Of a stretch of DNA of 64,000 nucleotides, positions 13,381-25,754 are shown piece by piece (the stretch's first letter is position 1; each line of letters starts with the position of its first letter). The stretch is from positions 29,358,142 through 29,422,141 of the forward strand of contig NC_085049.1 of the NCBI RefSeq assembly GCF_963662255.1, in the 5' to 3' direction. Origin of the DNA: Cinclus cinclus (lineage: Eukaryota > Chordata > Aves > Passeriformes > Cinclidae). The notes beneath the pieces were generated by a model. That model made no database searches. It saw nothing but the letters and a program-made list of their open reading frames with translations, and was not told the origin of the DNA. Made by a program: the position numbers and the translations under genes.

Positions 13381-13575
13381 GTTACACTTCTATAGGTCCT
13401 GTCCTCCAAGAATCATGAAATGCTTTAAGAAAAGGCCATATATTGTTATCTTCACCCTGCAGATAAGAAATTGAATTAAATAGTAGTTGAGGTGCAGATT
13501 GAAGGTCTCAAATGGAGCAGGCATGTCCATGTTCATAAATAAACTTCCTTTTTAAACATGAGGCCATCCTACCAA
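13381..13575 (+). mobile_element. Probable ancient LINE 3' end (CR1/L3- or L2-like)
   Basis: The order of short matches follows the 3' end of old amniote LINEs: a 'cttctatag' start, then 'aatcatgaaatgcttta', corresponding to the usual 'gatctcaaagcgcttta'. Next comes 'ttatcttcaccctgcagat', corresponding to 'ttattatccccattttacagat', then a weak 'gaggtgcag' and 'aaggtctca', and finally 'aaacatgaggccatcct', corresponding to 'aaccactaggccatcct'. Divergence is high, so this is a fossil with no coding capacity. The comparison is from memory of the consensus, not from an alignment. A second similar fossil is at 25755-26150. Confidence 0.5.
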
Positions 13576-13784
13576 TTCCTGTGGCACTTGTTTTTAGCAC
13601 ACAAACTTCAGCAGATTGCAGTGAGATTTTTCTAAACTGACAATCATTTGGTCTTTATGGGTGGCTGGTTTTGATTAAGTAAATTTGCAATCCTTGCACA
13701 AACTGAGAATTAGGTCTACTTGATAATTATATCTTTTCAGTGATGACAGGGCAATTGTCAATTCTTTTGGCCAAATGAAGAGAT

Positions 13785-13808
13785 TCACATAGGCTGTTAC
13801 CTATGTGA
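13785..13808. repeat. Perfect 9 bp inverted repeat, 6-base loop
   Basis: The arms are TCACATAGG and CCTATGTGA, separated by CTGTTA. It could form a small hairpin in RNA or a cruciform in DNA. It lies in AT-rich DNA with no adjacent gene. Confidence 0.7.
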
Positions 13809-16800
13809 GCTGATTTTTTCCTTTTTTTTAAGGTTTACTCATGAGTCTTTTGATACATATTTTATGAGTTTCATCTCTTCACACACGATTTAATTTAGTT
13901 AAATATTTCAGTCTCTAATTTCCACACAAGAAAAATTGCATAAATTATACTTAAGAATAGCTGAATCTGAATCTGTCAGAAAAGTTAAATTCTTGCTGCA
14001 CACTTCTCTCCTTCTAAGAAATTGCAGAGCACTGGAATTGAATGAACATTTTGGCATTCAAGTTTGTGGTTCAGTATTAAAGACAGGTGCTCTAACTTCA
14101 CAAGCCAACAAAAATCAGGAGTAAAAATTTAAGTCTAAGCTAAACAATATTGTGTATTTGACACTGTGGGAATGGGCGAGAACAGATTGGCCTTCCCTTC
14201 CCATTATTAGCATCCTTTAGCTCCACTCTTCCTTCTGAAAAGCTTATTATATATCTTGGGTTTGTGCTCTCCCAGCTCTCTTTTTTGGGGGGTTACTTAC
14301 TGTTACTCTTTCATTGCCCTCAGTTCTCTCACATTTGTCTTCCTTGTCCACATAACATCATAATATCTTTGAGACATGGACTGTCTTGACTGATGTAGAA
14401 ATATGATCCTTGAAGTGATGAGAGTTGAACTTCCATAAGTACTCTCAGTAGCAAAAAGATAAAGCTTCAGGGAAAATAATAATTCCTGCATCTTGGGTCA
14501 TATGGAAATACATTACACAGACTAAAACTTCTGTAAAACCTGAAAAAATTCAGGAAAGTACTTAAGCATTTGTAAGACTACTACATACGTCTAAAGTTAA
14601 TAATTTTCTTAAGTACTCTTCTGTATCCAGGCCCTGGATTATATTCCGTTGCTGTGTTTTTATTTTTTCAAATGAAAGCTGCATTAAAATGCAAGTTTTC
14701 ATTGCTGTTATTCGTTGTTATTTGGCAAGCTGCACAGAGAAGTCACTGGAGAAATAAAAGCCAAAGGGGCAGGTAAAATGGCATAATTGACAAACATGAG
14801 AGAGCCCCACTGAGACTAAAATCTCATTAACATTGTTGTAGGACTGAACTGGGTAATCTCTTTCCTGATTTCCATCAAGCATGGAGAGATAGTTGTCATG
14901 TACATTAGTAGCAGAGAAGAATCCCAGCTATGCAGCTTAAGTTTTTTCTTTTCTAACCTTTGAGAACGTCTATTTATACTCTCTATTGTTCACTTGTACC
15001 CAGCAAAGTAACAGCGAGGAAATCCCTTCTTAAAAACAATAAACTTCAAGCAAGAATCCTTCTTCATCCCTGTGGAAGTTTTGGAAGCTGGGGACAAACT
15101 TTGTTCTGAAGCCAAACTGAGCTGTGTTGGACCTACACACCAGCAATGGCTCTTTGGTGTGACCATGTGGTTTAGCTAATCTTATGGGTGACATAATTCT
15201 CAGTGATAGAATAATTTTGCCATTCAGCCTTATAAACAAGGACCCAGTGGTTTGAAATATTAAAACAAAGTAGATCAGTATGTAAGAGATCAATGACACA
15301 TCTGGATATCAACTGGATATGCAGTTTATCACATAGATTTTGATTCTGCATATGCATGAATATAAAATATGCATGAGGCATCCTCCGAGACTTGCAAACA
15401 CAAATCACTTTGTCATTAGATAAGCATTAGAAGTCTGCATTCAATTCAGAGATCTCACATCAGATTAGGTTATTCTTAGGGAGTTGATAGCATCTGAGAT
15501 TAAGCATTTTTTTCATTTGTAGAAAACTGAAAAGAATCACTCATTCATCACCAGAGAGTATGGCTTCTGTGGACCTGTATTATTATATAAACCTACCAGA
15601 AATTAATTCACAAAGGATGCCTGCAGAATACTGCCACAGGAAATGAGGACCAAGGAGACCTTCTGCATGGTTCTGTCTAATCAAAGATGCCCAGAATCAA
15701 AACAACGCACATCTCTGTTTTCATGCATGCAAATAGAGAAACTGCTAAACAGACCTTTAGGTATTAACATGATCTCTGCCGGATTTTATGTATTTTTTTT
15801 TGTTTGTTTTTATGTGAGAGTTAACTAGGCCGAGAAACAGCTGGATAAATTAGTCCAGATGGAGGAAGGTGAGAGACAGAAATGCTCACTGAACACCTCC
15901 AGCGATGTGTTGTTGTGACATTACTGGAAAACAGTTCAAACAGGGTCCTTTCAAAGGTCTGCCATGAAAAGATGACACTAAGAATCAAATTTGCGGACCA
16001 CAAGGCTGTCAGTAGGGTCTGTATGGCACAAGCTCCAAATGGCAGCTGACAGGATTGATAAGGACTGACCTTTATTAACTCAATCAGTTTAAAAGCAGTT
16101 GCGTTAGCATTGCCTCATTTGGAGATATGTAATAAATAAATAATAGATATGTAAGTGCTCTCTGAAACCCAATAAAACTGAGGGATTAAATAGAAAAAAA
16201 AATTGCTAGAAAGGATTCCCTAAACAATTAGATTTTAGGGGTGAACTGATCAAGAGGAATAATCCTAACAATATATTTGTTACTTGATAATTTCAAAATA
16301 GATGCTGATAAATTTAAACCTGCATTTTCCAGTACTGTATGCTCAAATTAGCATGAAATTGAATTGCCTTTTTCCTGCCTCTATTTATTCTGTATTCTCT
16401 ACAACAAGATTCTCTTAGTTAGAAGTAACTTGTCTCATAATGTTTTCCTCTCTGTTGTACAAGTTCTACCCCACTTCACAATGAGGTGGAATTTGCTCTA
16501 GTTCTCATCTGGTAACGGAATGCTTGCTGGAAGGACTAAGCCAATTTTATTTGGGTTTTGATGTATCTGTTGGATCAAGATGACCCTATCCCCAGCCATG
16601 ACAACTTCATTTATCTTTCTGCAAAACTTTCTGGACATTATTTGATCTGGTCTTCAGAAGCAATCAGTAGGAAAGGGCAGAAAGACTGTCTCCTGTCCCA
16701 TGAGATGTTGCAACATTTAAAATACTGACCCAATCTGTAGATGGATAATCTGTTACAAAGAAAGGAAAGATGCTCCTCCTAGAGCAGTAGGACAGGTACT

Positions 16801-16820
16801 CATTTTCCATCATAAAGTCA

Positions 16821-16848
16821 TCATATTCTAACTCTGGTTAGAATATGA
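16821..16848. repeat. Perfect 12 bp inverted repeat, 4-base loop
   Basis: The arms TCATATTCTAAC and GTTAGAATATGA are exact reverse complements around TCTG. A 12 bp perfect stem with a tetraloop is the longest clean hairpin I found in the window. The stem is too short for a microRNA precursor and has no T run after it to suggest a Pol III terminator. Confidence 0.85.
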
Positions 16849-17459
16849 GTCTCTTTTACTTGTTTGGATTCTCTCACTGCCAAACTGAGCTTGGTTAAGC
16901 CATTCCCCTTTGTTTGGGTATCTGTCTTCACTGATACAGGCATAGGTGCTCATTTGAAGTCTTGACTTTGATTTGTCAATATCTCTCAGGAAAAAGCCAA
17001 TAGATATATAACTGAAAAATCTTTAGCCAGCTTTCAGAGATTCTATAGTTGAAATATCTCTCTGGTGACTGGTGTCAGACTTTGGACAGGACTCTTTGTC
17101 TCAGAAGATGCAGTTTTCTGTGTAATGGACATCATAACACCTACCTATCTCATATAAAAGTTGTGGGGGTGAGGGAATTTATGTTTGTGCCTTGCTGGTT
17201 TTCTTCCTAAAGCTAAATGCTGCCTGAGAATGAGAGTCCTGACCTTGAAATTGGATGTAGTACTGTTATAGGCAAAACTTATCACCGAGAAAATGTGCCA
17301 ACCCTCTATTTATCACTTACCCAGCTGTTCTGCTAAATTACAGCTCCTTTAGAATTACACTCTAATTCATCAATAATTCAGCACTGAAGTCTTACAAAGA
17401 AAACACTAGATGCTATTTTGAATAGCTCCACTACCAAATGATAAGCTTCAGAGGGGAGA

Positions 17460-17759
17460 GTGGGAATACTGCTGAGGTGCTGTGTCTCCGTTACCAAGGG
17501 AATTTCAGTTTGCATTAGAGAAAGCTGCAACACAACAGGGCTCAGGAGATTGTTTCACAACAGACCTTTGGTGGACACAGGACAGAATGACAGGAGGGCA
17601 GAGGGAGGCCTGTGGGGTAAATATATCGATGTGATCCTCTTGCAGCTTTGCAGGCTTATCTGGGTATTTAAAGCCCACACAAGCCCAGCAGATCAATGCC
17701 TCACCCAGAGCATCGCGCATGAGCTCCAGCCTCGCCAACGCCGCAATTAGTCAGGGTGT
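17460..17759. other. GC-richer flank of the minisatellite
   Basis: This stretch contains several CpGs, concentrated at 17620-17755, and opposing open frames of 96 codons (plus) and 77 codons (minus). Neither frame has a recognisable domain. The next 300 bases after the array are also GC-richer than the surroundings, so the minisatellite sits in a local GC peak. Confidence 0.5.
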
Positions 17760-18139
17760 GCTGAACAGAGGTGTGTGTGCTGAACAGATGAGTGTGTGCT
17801 GAACACAGGGGTGTGTGCTGAACAGATGTGTGTGTGCTGAATAGATGAGTGTGTGCTGAACAGATCTGCGTGTGCTGAACAGATGTGCGTGTGCTGAACA
17901 GATGAGTGTGTGCTGAACAGAGGTGTGTGTGCTGAACAGAGGTGTGTGTGCTGAAGATATGTGTGTGTGCTGAACAGATGAGTGTGTGCTGAACAGATGT
18001 GTGTGTGCTGAACAGATGTGTGTGTGCTGAACAGATGAGTGTGTGCTGAACAGATGTGTGTGTGCTGAACAGATGTGTGTGTGCTGAACAGAGGTGTGTG
18101 TGCTGAACAGATGTGTGTGTGCTGAACAGAGGTGTGCGT
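17760..18139 (+). repeat. Minisatellite, 20 copies of a 19 bp unit
   Basis: The unit gctgaacagatgtgtgtgt repeats exactly 20 times with no net indel: unit starts fall at 17760 + 19n through 18121. The first eight bases are nearly constant. Variation is concentrated at unit positions 10-15, giving three main classes (agatgtg, agatgag and agaggtg). Units 12-14 (17969-18025) and 15-17 (18026-18082) are identical 57 bp blocks, a sign of recent multi-unit duplication. Units 3, 5, 6, 7, 11 and 20 carry private changes. The array includes a TG-alternating segment in every unit. On the minus strand the unit has no stop in any frame, which creates long artefactual open frames. Confidence 0.97.
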
Positions 18140-21100
18140 GCTATCTCCACAGCCGGGGTTAACCCTTCTGGGGCTGCTCTTCTGCAGTTCTGCCGAGGGC
18201 ACCTGCTCGTCCTGCAATGATGAAGAGGGAGGGATGCAGCAGCAGCACATTTGCTTTTTCCAGTTTTGCTGTGGCAGAGCCATTTCACTAGCACTCAGCA
18301 TCTTGGAAGACTGTCCTCTCTGCTGCTCCCTTTTTCTCTGTGTGTTCTGCTGTGTGACAGAACATTTGTCATGATGTATTCAGACAGAAGCTGGATGTAT
18401 TCATTAGTGCTGTAGCAACCATGGGTGAGACAGTGCATGGTAAATCATGGTTAGATCAAATGGATCATATCAGTGCAAATGAACTAACTTGTACAGTCAT
18501 TCATCTGCCTTCATTTTTGCTTTACACTGAAGTTCTGATGGGTTTTTAAGCTTAAATATAGTTTTTGAAAAACATGCCAATGTGTTGTAAATTTTCTTCT
18601 AATGAAAAGGTATTTGTGAGATTGAGAGGACTTTGGTCATAAATACTTTATATTTGTAGCTCCAGCCTTTTGGATGATAGAAGATGAAACCTCACAAAAC
18701 AGTTTTCATGCAAAATGTCTGACCCTTGGAACCCACTCAATTCCCTGCAACACTGGAAATCAGCAGCAAGTGAAAGCCATGACTTGTACAGGTCTGAGTG
18801 CTCCCATACAAAATTAGAGTTCTATCAGAAACCAAAATTGTCTCTATTTCAGTTGTGGTTGCACTTGTTTTTCCACTTGATCCTGGTGATACTGGTCTTC
18901 CATCAGGCATGTTTTTCTTCATGCCCTCACCTTAGGTCCGTGAATTTTTTAGATCTATCTACCTCCTTTCACCTTAGGCTTCCAGGGGGATTTTCTTATT
19001 GTTCCATTCCTTGAAAAGAACAGCCTTTAGAGACCCTGGATTAGGTAACACCTACCCTTCTCTTCCAGGGAGCACCTTGTAGCTCTGAAATGAGCTGCTC
19101 TGTACAGGTGCTATTCATCTCTTGATGGGAAAAACTCACTTTTGCCTCAGAATCTCAGTCCACTACAAATGCTAACTGTGGTTATTTATATATGGTAATA
19201 CCTAAAAACAGCAGCCCTGTCCTGCCTAGACAATTGTTCTGATGCCAGCAGAATTAGAACACTGCTTTTACATATAAAGCACTCTCTGTTTCTTGTTTCA
19301 TTCTGTTTAAACAAGGAATCACTCATTTAAACATTAAAATTCAGTAATACTAAATAAATAATGTAGTTTTAAAATACAAACAGATTAAAGACAAAGGCAG
19401 CATCCTACTATCCCTCTCTCACTTACACATCTACAGGCTCAGAAGGGAAGCTGGGAAAGACACTGCATTAATAAACATAAGGCCAGAAGTAATCATTAAA
19501 TAAATATAATCTTTAAAATCCCCATGATATTTAAAAATGCTGAAGGCTTTTGTTTAATAAAAAATGGCCAGGAATATAAGATGAAATGGGTACTGTAGAG
19601 CAGTGAATTCTACTATCAGGAAATCAGCCACAATAAAGTACATTTCATCAGGCAGCAGCATAATCCCTGGAACAAGGATGTTTCCAGGTCAGTACAAAGG
19701 TTTTAAAGGGTCTGTGCTATAAAGGGTCTTTCCAGCTGGGGTTTTAAACATTAGGGAGATCACCTTCCAGTCAAAATACCAGTCTGAGTAGCACTCAGGA
19801 CAGTCTAAATCTACTGGCTCTTTGTGGAACAGAGGAGCAGATGGGCTAATCCATCCTGAACAAGCTGTGAGCCTGGGAGCTGCAGAATCTCAACCTTTCT
19901 GGCCATGTGGTGACCAGGGCACGTGTTGCTGCTGTGAGATTGTAATAAGTAAGGGCACCACAAATGCAAACTATATAATGGGACAAACATTTTCAGTCTT
20001 GTATTCACATCTCTTTCCAGGGAGAGTCAAAATTGATGGCAGGATTCAGATCACTTGCTTTCAGTTTCTGTGAAGTGTTGGGCCACAAAAGAGGGAGCCA
20101 AGAAGGGAAGTGATAAATTGTCTAGTTTCAAATTGGTGTGTTGGCCTCATAAGCTCAAATCATCAGAAGTTCTAAAGAAAATAATACCTGTTCTTAAAGA
20201 AAATAATAACTCTTTTTACATATACTGAAGGTTATAGAGTGGGAAGTATTTTCCAAATATGCACAATATGAAATCTTTTGGGAATTATAAGACTCAGAAG
20301 CAGCTCCTTATTCTGTTGAAATAGCTGACAGATCAATCAGAACAATGGCATGTATAAGAGCAGATATGCAAAAGTAGCAGAATATCTTGAATATCTTGGC
20401 CAGCAGAAGCTCCTTAATCACAGCAGCACAGAGTTCAGCACAAGATAACTGCCCCAGTGTTTTTGGAGCTTCTAGCTGGAAGCTTTGCAGTTTGTTTGGC
20501 ACCCTGAGATTGCCAGCTGTGCTGCTGGCAGAACATCTGGAAGCTGTGTTTAGGAATAACTCTGGGAACGAGACTGTTCATCGACTTTTCACTACTTGTG
20601 AGTGGGGTCTCCACGTATTCAGTCATCCCCTTCAGCAAATCCAAAGGAGTTTGTATGATTCATTTCTCCTCCTGTGGCACTTAAGTTGGAAAATGTTGCA
20701 GTTACCGTGAGCTCAGTTGTGGTAGTTGAGTTTGGGAATTCAGAGCTCTTCTAAATGAATGTGTTGGTGGTATTCCTGGCATCATATAGGCAATACTTGA
20801 TAATGAAGAGCATTTTTGCTCATAGATGGTGTGAATCCAGAACATTCATTTTTTATAGACCTTTTACATCTAATTGACTTTTATTGTACCTAAGAAATGG
20901 AAATGCATTAAAGAGCATCTCCATTTCACTTGTAAGACTGATAGCCAATTTTCCATTCAACGTCTTTTGAGAATTCTTAATTGTCTTCCATAATTAGGTA
21001 TTGGGAGTGTAAACAATTATATGAGGTTATAAGGGCTCTTTTTTAATACATATTATACTGTAAATATATGAATGTTATGTTGCTCCAGCAGTGTTTCCTG

Positions 21101-21438
21101 TTTTTCTTTTTGTATTGAAGTTTATTGTTGATAAATCCTGTTCGTCATTCAGTTCTGCATAATTTCTTAAAAGGTAAAATATTAAAAAAATCTAACAGTT
21201 TCTAACACTTATAAATTATGTGGTCCCCAGAATTTTTAAGGAGCCCACAGGATATCAAAACATTCCAAAGGGATATCCCAGTTTTTAATGTAGAATAGTT
21301 ACTGTTCTATAGCACCTGGAGACATCACAACCCATATTTTTCCTGTTTTTTGTCTTTTTGGCTCCCGCACAAAAAAAATTCTGCTAGCAAGCTCACACTG
21401 CTATACTTTGCAAAACATTACTAACAAGTACTAACATT
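18140..21438. other. Non-coding stretch, no gene seen
   Basis: GC-richer for the first 250 bases, then AT-rich. Open frames are at most 107 codons and lie on both strands. A small tandem duplication at 20169-20211 is listed separately. No interspersed repeat is recognised. Confidence 0.65.
20169..20211 (+). repeat. Imperfect two-copy tandem duplication, 21-22 bp
   Basis: Two copies of gttct(t)aaagaaaataata plus 2-3 bases lie head to tail. The 14-base core taaagaaaataata is identical in both (20173-20186 and 20195-20208). It is a short local duplication with one indel. Confidence 0.8.
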
Positions 21439-21460
21439 ACTTGCAGAAAGTTCTGCAAGT
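21439..21460. promoter_or_regulatory. 22 bp near-perfect palindrome with HSE-like core
   Basis: The arms ACTTGCAGAA and TTCTGCAAGT are exact reverse complements around AG. The centre reads AGAAAGTTCT, which fits the nGAAnnTTCn dimer unit of a heat-shock element. A full element normally has three or more units, and only two are clear here. Immediately upstream, ACTAACA occurs twice. Regulatory function is inferred; the palindrome itself is certain. Confidence 0.45.
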
Positions 21461-24400
21461 GGAGGAATATATATTTTATCCCCCAGAGCAAAACCAGGAA
21501 AAAACAAAGCTATCTCAAGGTGTTTTTTATTGATTTGTAGGTTTAATATTCTTTGGTTTACTTGAATTCATATAAGACTTGGCAAATAGAGTGATTTGCC
21601 TTGAGTATTTCATTTGGAATGACAGTGGCCCTCGTCTCTGATATTCATTATGCAGCTGGTGAGAATCATCCATTTGGTGTCCAACCTCACCTGTATTCCT
21701 CATATGAGCTATCAGGTGGAAGGCTTGGCTACAAGCCTTATATTTGCAGTATTCATCTCTGCTCATTTTGAGAGACTAGTCAGTCCATCCAGTCTATCCC
21801 ACTGATGAGATCATCTGAGTTTTGGTGCTGTAGAAAAGTTACTCAAGTAATTGATCAGATAATATTTGGACAGCCACATGATACCACTTGGTTCTGAAGG
21901 ACGTACTCAGCTATAGGAAGGAACAAATTGGCTTAATCAAGCCTTAAATTGGACTTGATGGGCCAGAGAGACAGATCTTTGTCCCAAGGTACTTGAAATT
22001 GTTGCTGTTGCTTTATAACAAATGCTGAAACACGTGCCTATGTCAAATTTCTTCTTGTGCCATGCTCCTCTTCCACCTCTGATTTCCATAGTAGTTATTA
22101 GGGCATGAAAAGGGAAGACTTTGTGTCCCATGGTGGATGGGCCTGTACAGTGTGCAAAACACATGCTATAGATCACAATTCTCTTCCATTTTTTTTCCCC
22201 TGAAGTTCCTTCTGCTGCAAGAGTTTGACCACATTTCCCTACAGTTAATAACAAGTTTTAAATGCAGCAGGCCCTGCTTGCATCAGGAATAATAAGACTT
22301 CCTTTTGGGTTTTGGCCTTTTTTGTTGTTGTTGAAAGAGCAGTTTTAATATCAGCAAGTGGCTGCTCCTGTGATGTTTTCGATATGCTGCTAACCTTAGG
22401 TGTCTGAGGGCCTCCTGTGCCGTGGGTAGCGTGCTCATCTTCCATTGATTATTGAGGATAATCAGTGCCCTGCAGGACAGGCTGCCAGAAATGCTCCAGA
22501 AAATGGGAGCTCACAAGGGCAATCACAGTGCTAATGAAAGCAATAGGTGGCTGTCTGTGAAATACTGTTTTTCCTATTGAGTTCGTTTTGAGAGATTAAA
22601 AAAAAATGGTTTTCCAATTAAGTGTGTATAACCGAAAAAAAAAAAAGGAACAGGGGAGAAGACTGGGCATATTTCAAGTTTCTGTTCTTAATCTGCCATG
22701 CTAGGCCTGCTCAAAGGAAATGTTTCTGGAGTTCTTAGACAGGACACAGAGGAAAGAGCATTTTCCTGTTGGCTGCTAGCACAATTATCTTTACTGAAAT
22801 AATCTAAAAAGATCCCCCAAACTCAACTTGAGGTAGGATGAAAAATTTCTAGCAAGATTTCTAGCATGTTAGTAATAAGTAGCGGAAAAAATACATTTTG
22901 CTATGGAACATTTAACAGCCTTGAACACGATGTTCTGACAAGAGTTTTGCTACCTGTGGCAGCTTTTTTACCCAATAATAGAGAGCAAGTGGGGGCATGG
23001 TAGGATGGTGTAAATCTAACACTGAAGATAACCTCTTTTAGGATTGATCTAGAGGGTTAAATAGTGTTAATGACAGGAAATTGTAACAGGGTAATTTTAG
23101 ATCTGAGGAGAATAAATTGTATAACAGAGAAATAGTGGGAACCCTATTGTTGACACGTTTAAATATAGACTGGACAAAATGTTAATAAATGTACAATAAG
23201 GAACAATTTGACATTGGACTCAAGGAGATGGAAAGGATGCAGTAATGACTCTTTTAAAAAGAGCTGTCAGGTTCTCAGTATACTTCATTGTGAACTTTAT
23301 TTCACTTTCAATGTGTTTATATTTAATATGAATATAAAATATTTCTCCTATTTAATAAAGGAAATTTTCATCTTTTTTCCCCCTCTCTATTCAGATACTA
23401 TTCTTTTATATTGAAATCCGTGTCCTTGGCTGTCTTGTAGGGCATAGGGCTTTCTGCTGGCTTTCACCTAGTGAGAGCATAGACAGTGGTAATTTATCTT
23501 TTTGAACCTTAAAGGCACTAACCAGTTTTAATAAATCATCCCAAAGAAGGGAAAGGTGTTCAAACATGATCCTATGAATCTGAAGACCCTCTGGAACTGT
23601 GGAAGGGAGGAATGTTTATATGGAAGCAGTCATAGGATCCGTTAGATATTACTTTTGATATTTTCTGTGCCTCCTGTCAGTGTCCCACAGCCATGAATCA
23701 CCAACTGCTGAAAACAATCAGCACTATCAAAAAGGTGATTTTTAATTTGCAGGCAAGACACAGTACAGGAGTGGTGGAGCTGCCAGCCAAGGAAAAGATA
23801 CAGTCAAATGAATATGTCTTTTATATGACTGAGTTGTATTAATTTAGTTCATCCTTTTAAACTCAAGCAAATCTTCAGAAAATGGTGTTTGGTTTAGTAC
23901 AACATGTTGAAAGGTAATTAATGGTCCTTGTTATAAAAGTTCTTGATCAAGTCTAAGAACTTACAAATCTAGGAAAAAGCACCTTTCCAGTGACATATAA
24001 AAATAATTTACATTTGCTATTGATTTTTGTCCTGGAGGAAGTCCAGCTATTTTAAAGCTACCACACCTGTGATAAGGTCTTCACTTCTCACCAATGGGAA
24101 TTTATTGTTTACAAATTGTTGTTTTACAAAATGTGCTCGACATTCTATAGATACAGGAGCAGTCAGTCATTGTCCATTGGCTTATAATACACACAGTGCA
24201 GCAAGGGAGACACTCCAAAATGAGGTCAACCACTCTTAGGCTTACAACATTGCTCAGTGAAAGTAAAAGTCTAGTGAGAAAATATTTCTTTCTGCTACAG
24301 CTTTTTGCCTCAGCTTTTACTGAAATTATTTTAACTTGAGGACATCCTTCGATTAATTCTCCCACTGACATTTCACTTCTCAGCACATTCTTCCTGCTTC

Positions 24401-25261
24401 TCCCTCTCCTTTTGCTGGCCACCAAGCTGGCCACTTCCTTTGAGGTACAGCCCTTGTTGAGTAACACTACAGGTCCTAGATGAAATCCAAAAGTGAAGAG
24501 TTTACAGCATTATAAGGTGTCCTTATTATTCTAATGTTCACCACAATTCCAATGTGTATCTGGAAATATATGGCTTTGGAGGTGGATGAGTTTGTGAGCA
24601 AGCTAGTAAATTACAGAAGATACCTAAGAACTTTATGGCAAATCAGAAATAATTACTTTTCTGTGATGCTGTATATTTTGACAATCACAGTTCTTGGGAG
24701 GAAAATGTGTTCTTCTGTTCATATATAATGTTCACTATCTCTAAATTACATATTGCAAAAACTTATTTTGTGTAACTCTTCTCTTTCTTAAAGGATTTAA
24801 CTAGACTACATGATAGAAAACCTTCTTGAAATTCAGAGGTTTGATAGCATGATATTAAACCAAGAAGCAAAATAAGAAAACCTAGTATGACACTGAGTTT
24901 ATTCTTGAAAGAAGAGACCATGTAGTGATGTAGTTCAGTGTTTTAGTTCCACTAACAGACAGTCCCCTGGAAACAATGTAAACCTTATACTCAGTTTCAT
25001 ATTTAAATTTTTCTTTACAGTACTCTGTACATTTCTTATGGCCATACTTTTTCATAAGAGGATATTAAATGAGATCCTGTGATTAAAAATAATGGTACTG
25101 AAGGGGTTTTACTTCTTTTAAACTGAGATGAGCATTAAAACATGAGCTGGTCATCCTGAATGGAAGGTAGTGAATATTCAGCTTTCCTCCCTTCTCTGTT
25201 GCTAAATGGTGATTTGTGCAGCAGGGACAGAGGCAAGATGAGGAAAGAGTAAACAAGATTA
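21461..25261. other. Non-coding stretch, no gene seen
   Basis: AT-rich sequence. The longest open frame is 121 codons on the minus strand (24102-24467), with no recognised motif. An A12 run is at about 22636. No interspersed element is recognised. Confidence 0.65.
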
Positions 25262-25274
25262 TTTTTTTTTTTTT
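25262..25274 (+). repeat. T homopolymer (13)
   Basis: A simple run of 13 T with no associated element seen. Confidence 0.85.
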
Positions 25275-25754
25275 CTATTCTGTACTTCATATTCATTCTA
25301 AAATGGAGTGAAAGCAACTATGCACCCGCCAGTTCCTTGTGTCACCTTCTGTTCACTTGCCCTAGAAATGTTTTTACTAAATGACCTAGATATATTAATA
25401 ATATAAATTAAAAGTAAAGAAGGGGGAACATAACTGCATGTGTGATTTCCTTAGCTGATGGGATGAGAGGGACCAACAGACTCACAGTGGATACTCAGTT
25501 TTGTTCTGTTTTTGTGCAAACTGCCATTTGTACAGCCTTGTTTGAAAGAGCCTCTGCTGTTCCTGAGAACCTTGTGCTAACAGGCTTTTTGTAGCACAGT
25601 GGTAAGGCACAGCTTTGTTGCATTCACATTTGCAGGCCGGCTGATGCTCAGTGGAAGGGAGACAGCCTCAGCCTGCCAGGGCAAAGCCACCACATCTCCG
25701 TCTCATTTGCATTCCACACACCGTGTTTTGATTTTCCACCCTCAAACAATAATT
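25275..25754. other. Non-coding stretch, nothing specific seen
   Basis: AT-rich at first, slightly GC-richer around 25620-25720. No open frame or repeat family of note. Confidence 0.6.

Larger units (their letters stand above)
13576..17459. other. Non-coding stretch, no gene seen
   Basis: AT-rich sequence with only short, unordered open frames (under 90 codons). Two perfect short inverted repeats lie within it (13785-13808 and 16821-16848) and are listed separately. I recognise no interspersed element. Confidence 0.65.

Noticed and set aside
17760..18139. CRISPR-like or satellite repeat array
   Set aside because: There are no spacers between units and the host is a vertebrate. A 380-base array is a minisatellite, not a large satellite.
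17701..18301. Two minus-strand open frames of 197 and 184 codons as genes
   Set aside because: They are produced by the stop-free 19 bp tandem array. Outside the array they have no domain, and the two frames encode the same peptide cycle in different phase.
24102..24467. 121-codon minus-strand frame
   Set aside because: Length is within chance expectation; no motif, partner exon or promoter is seen.
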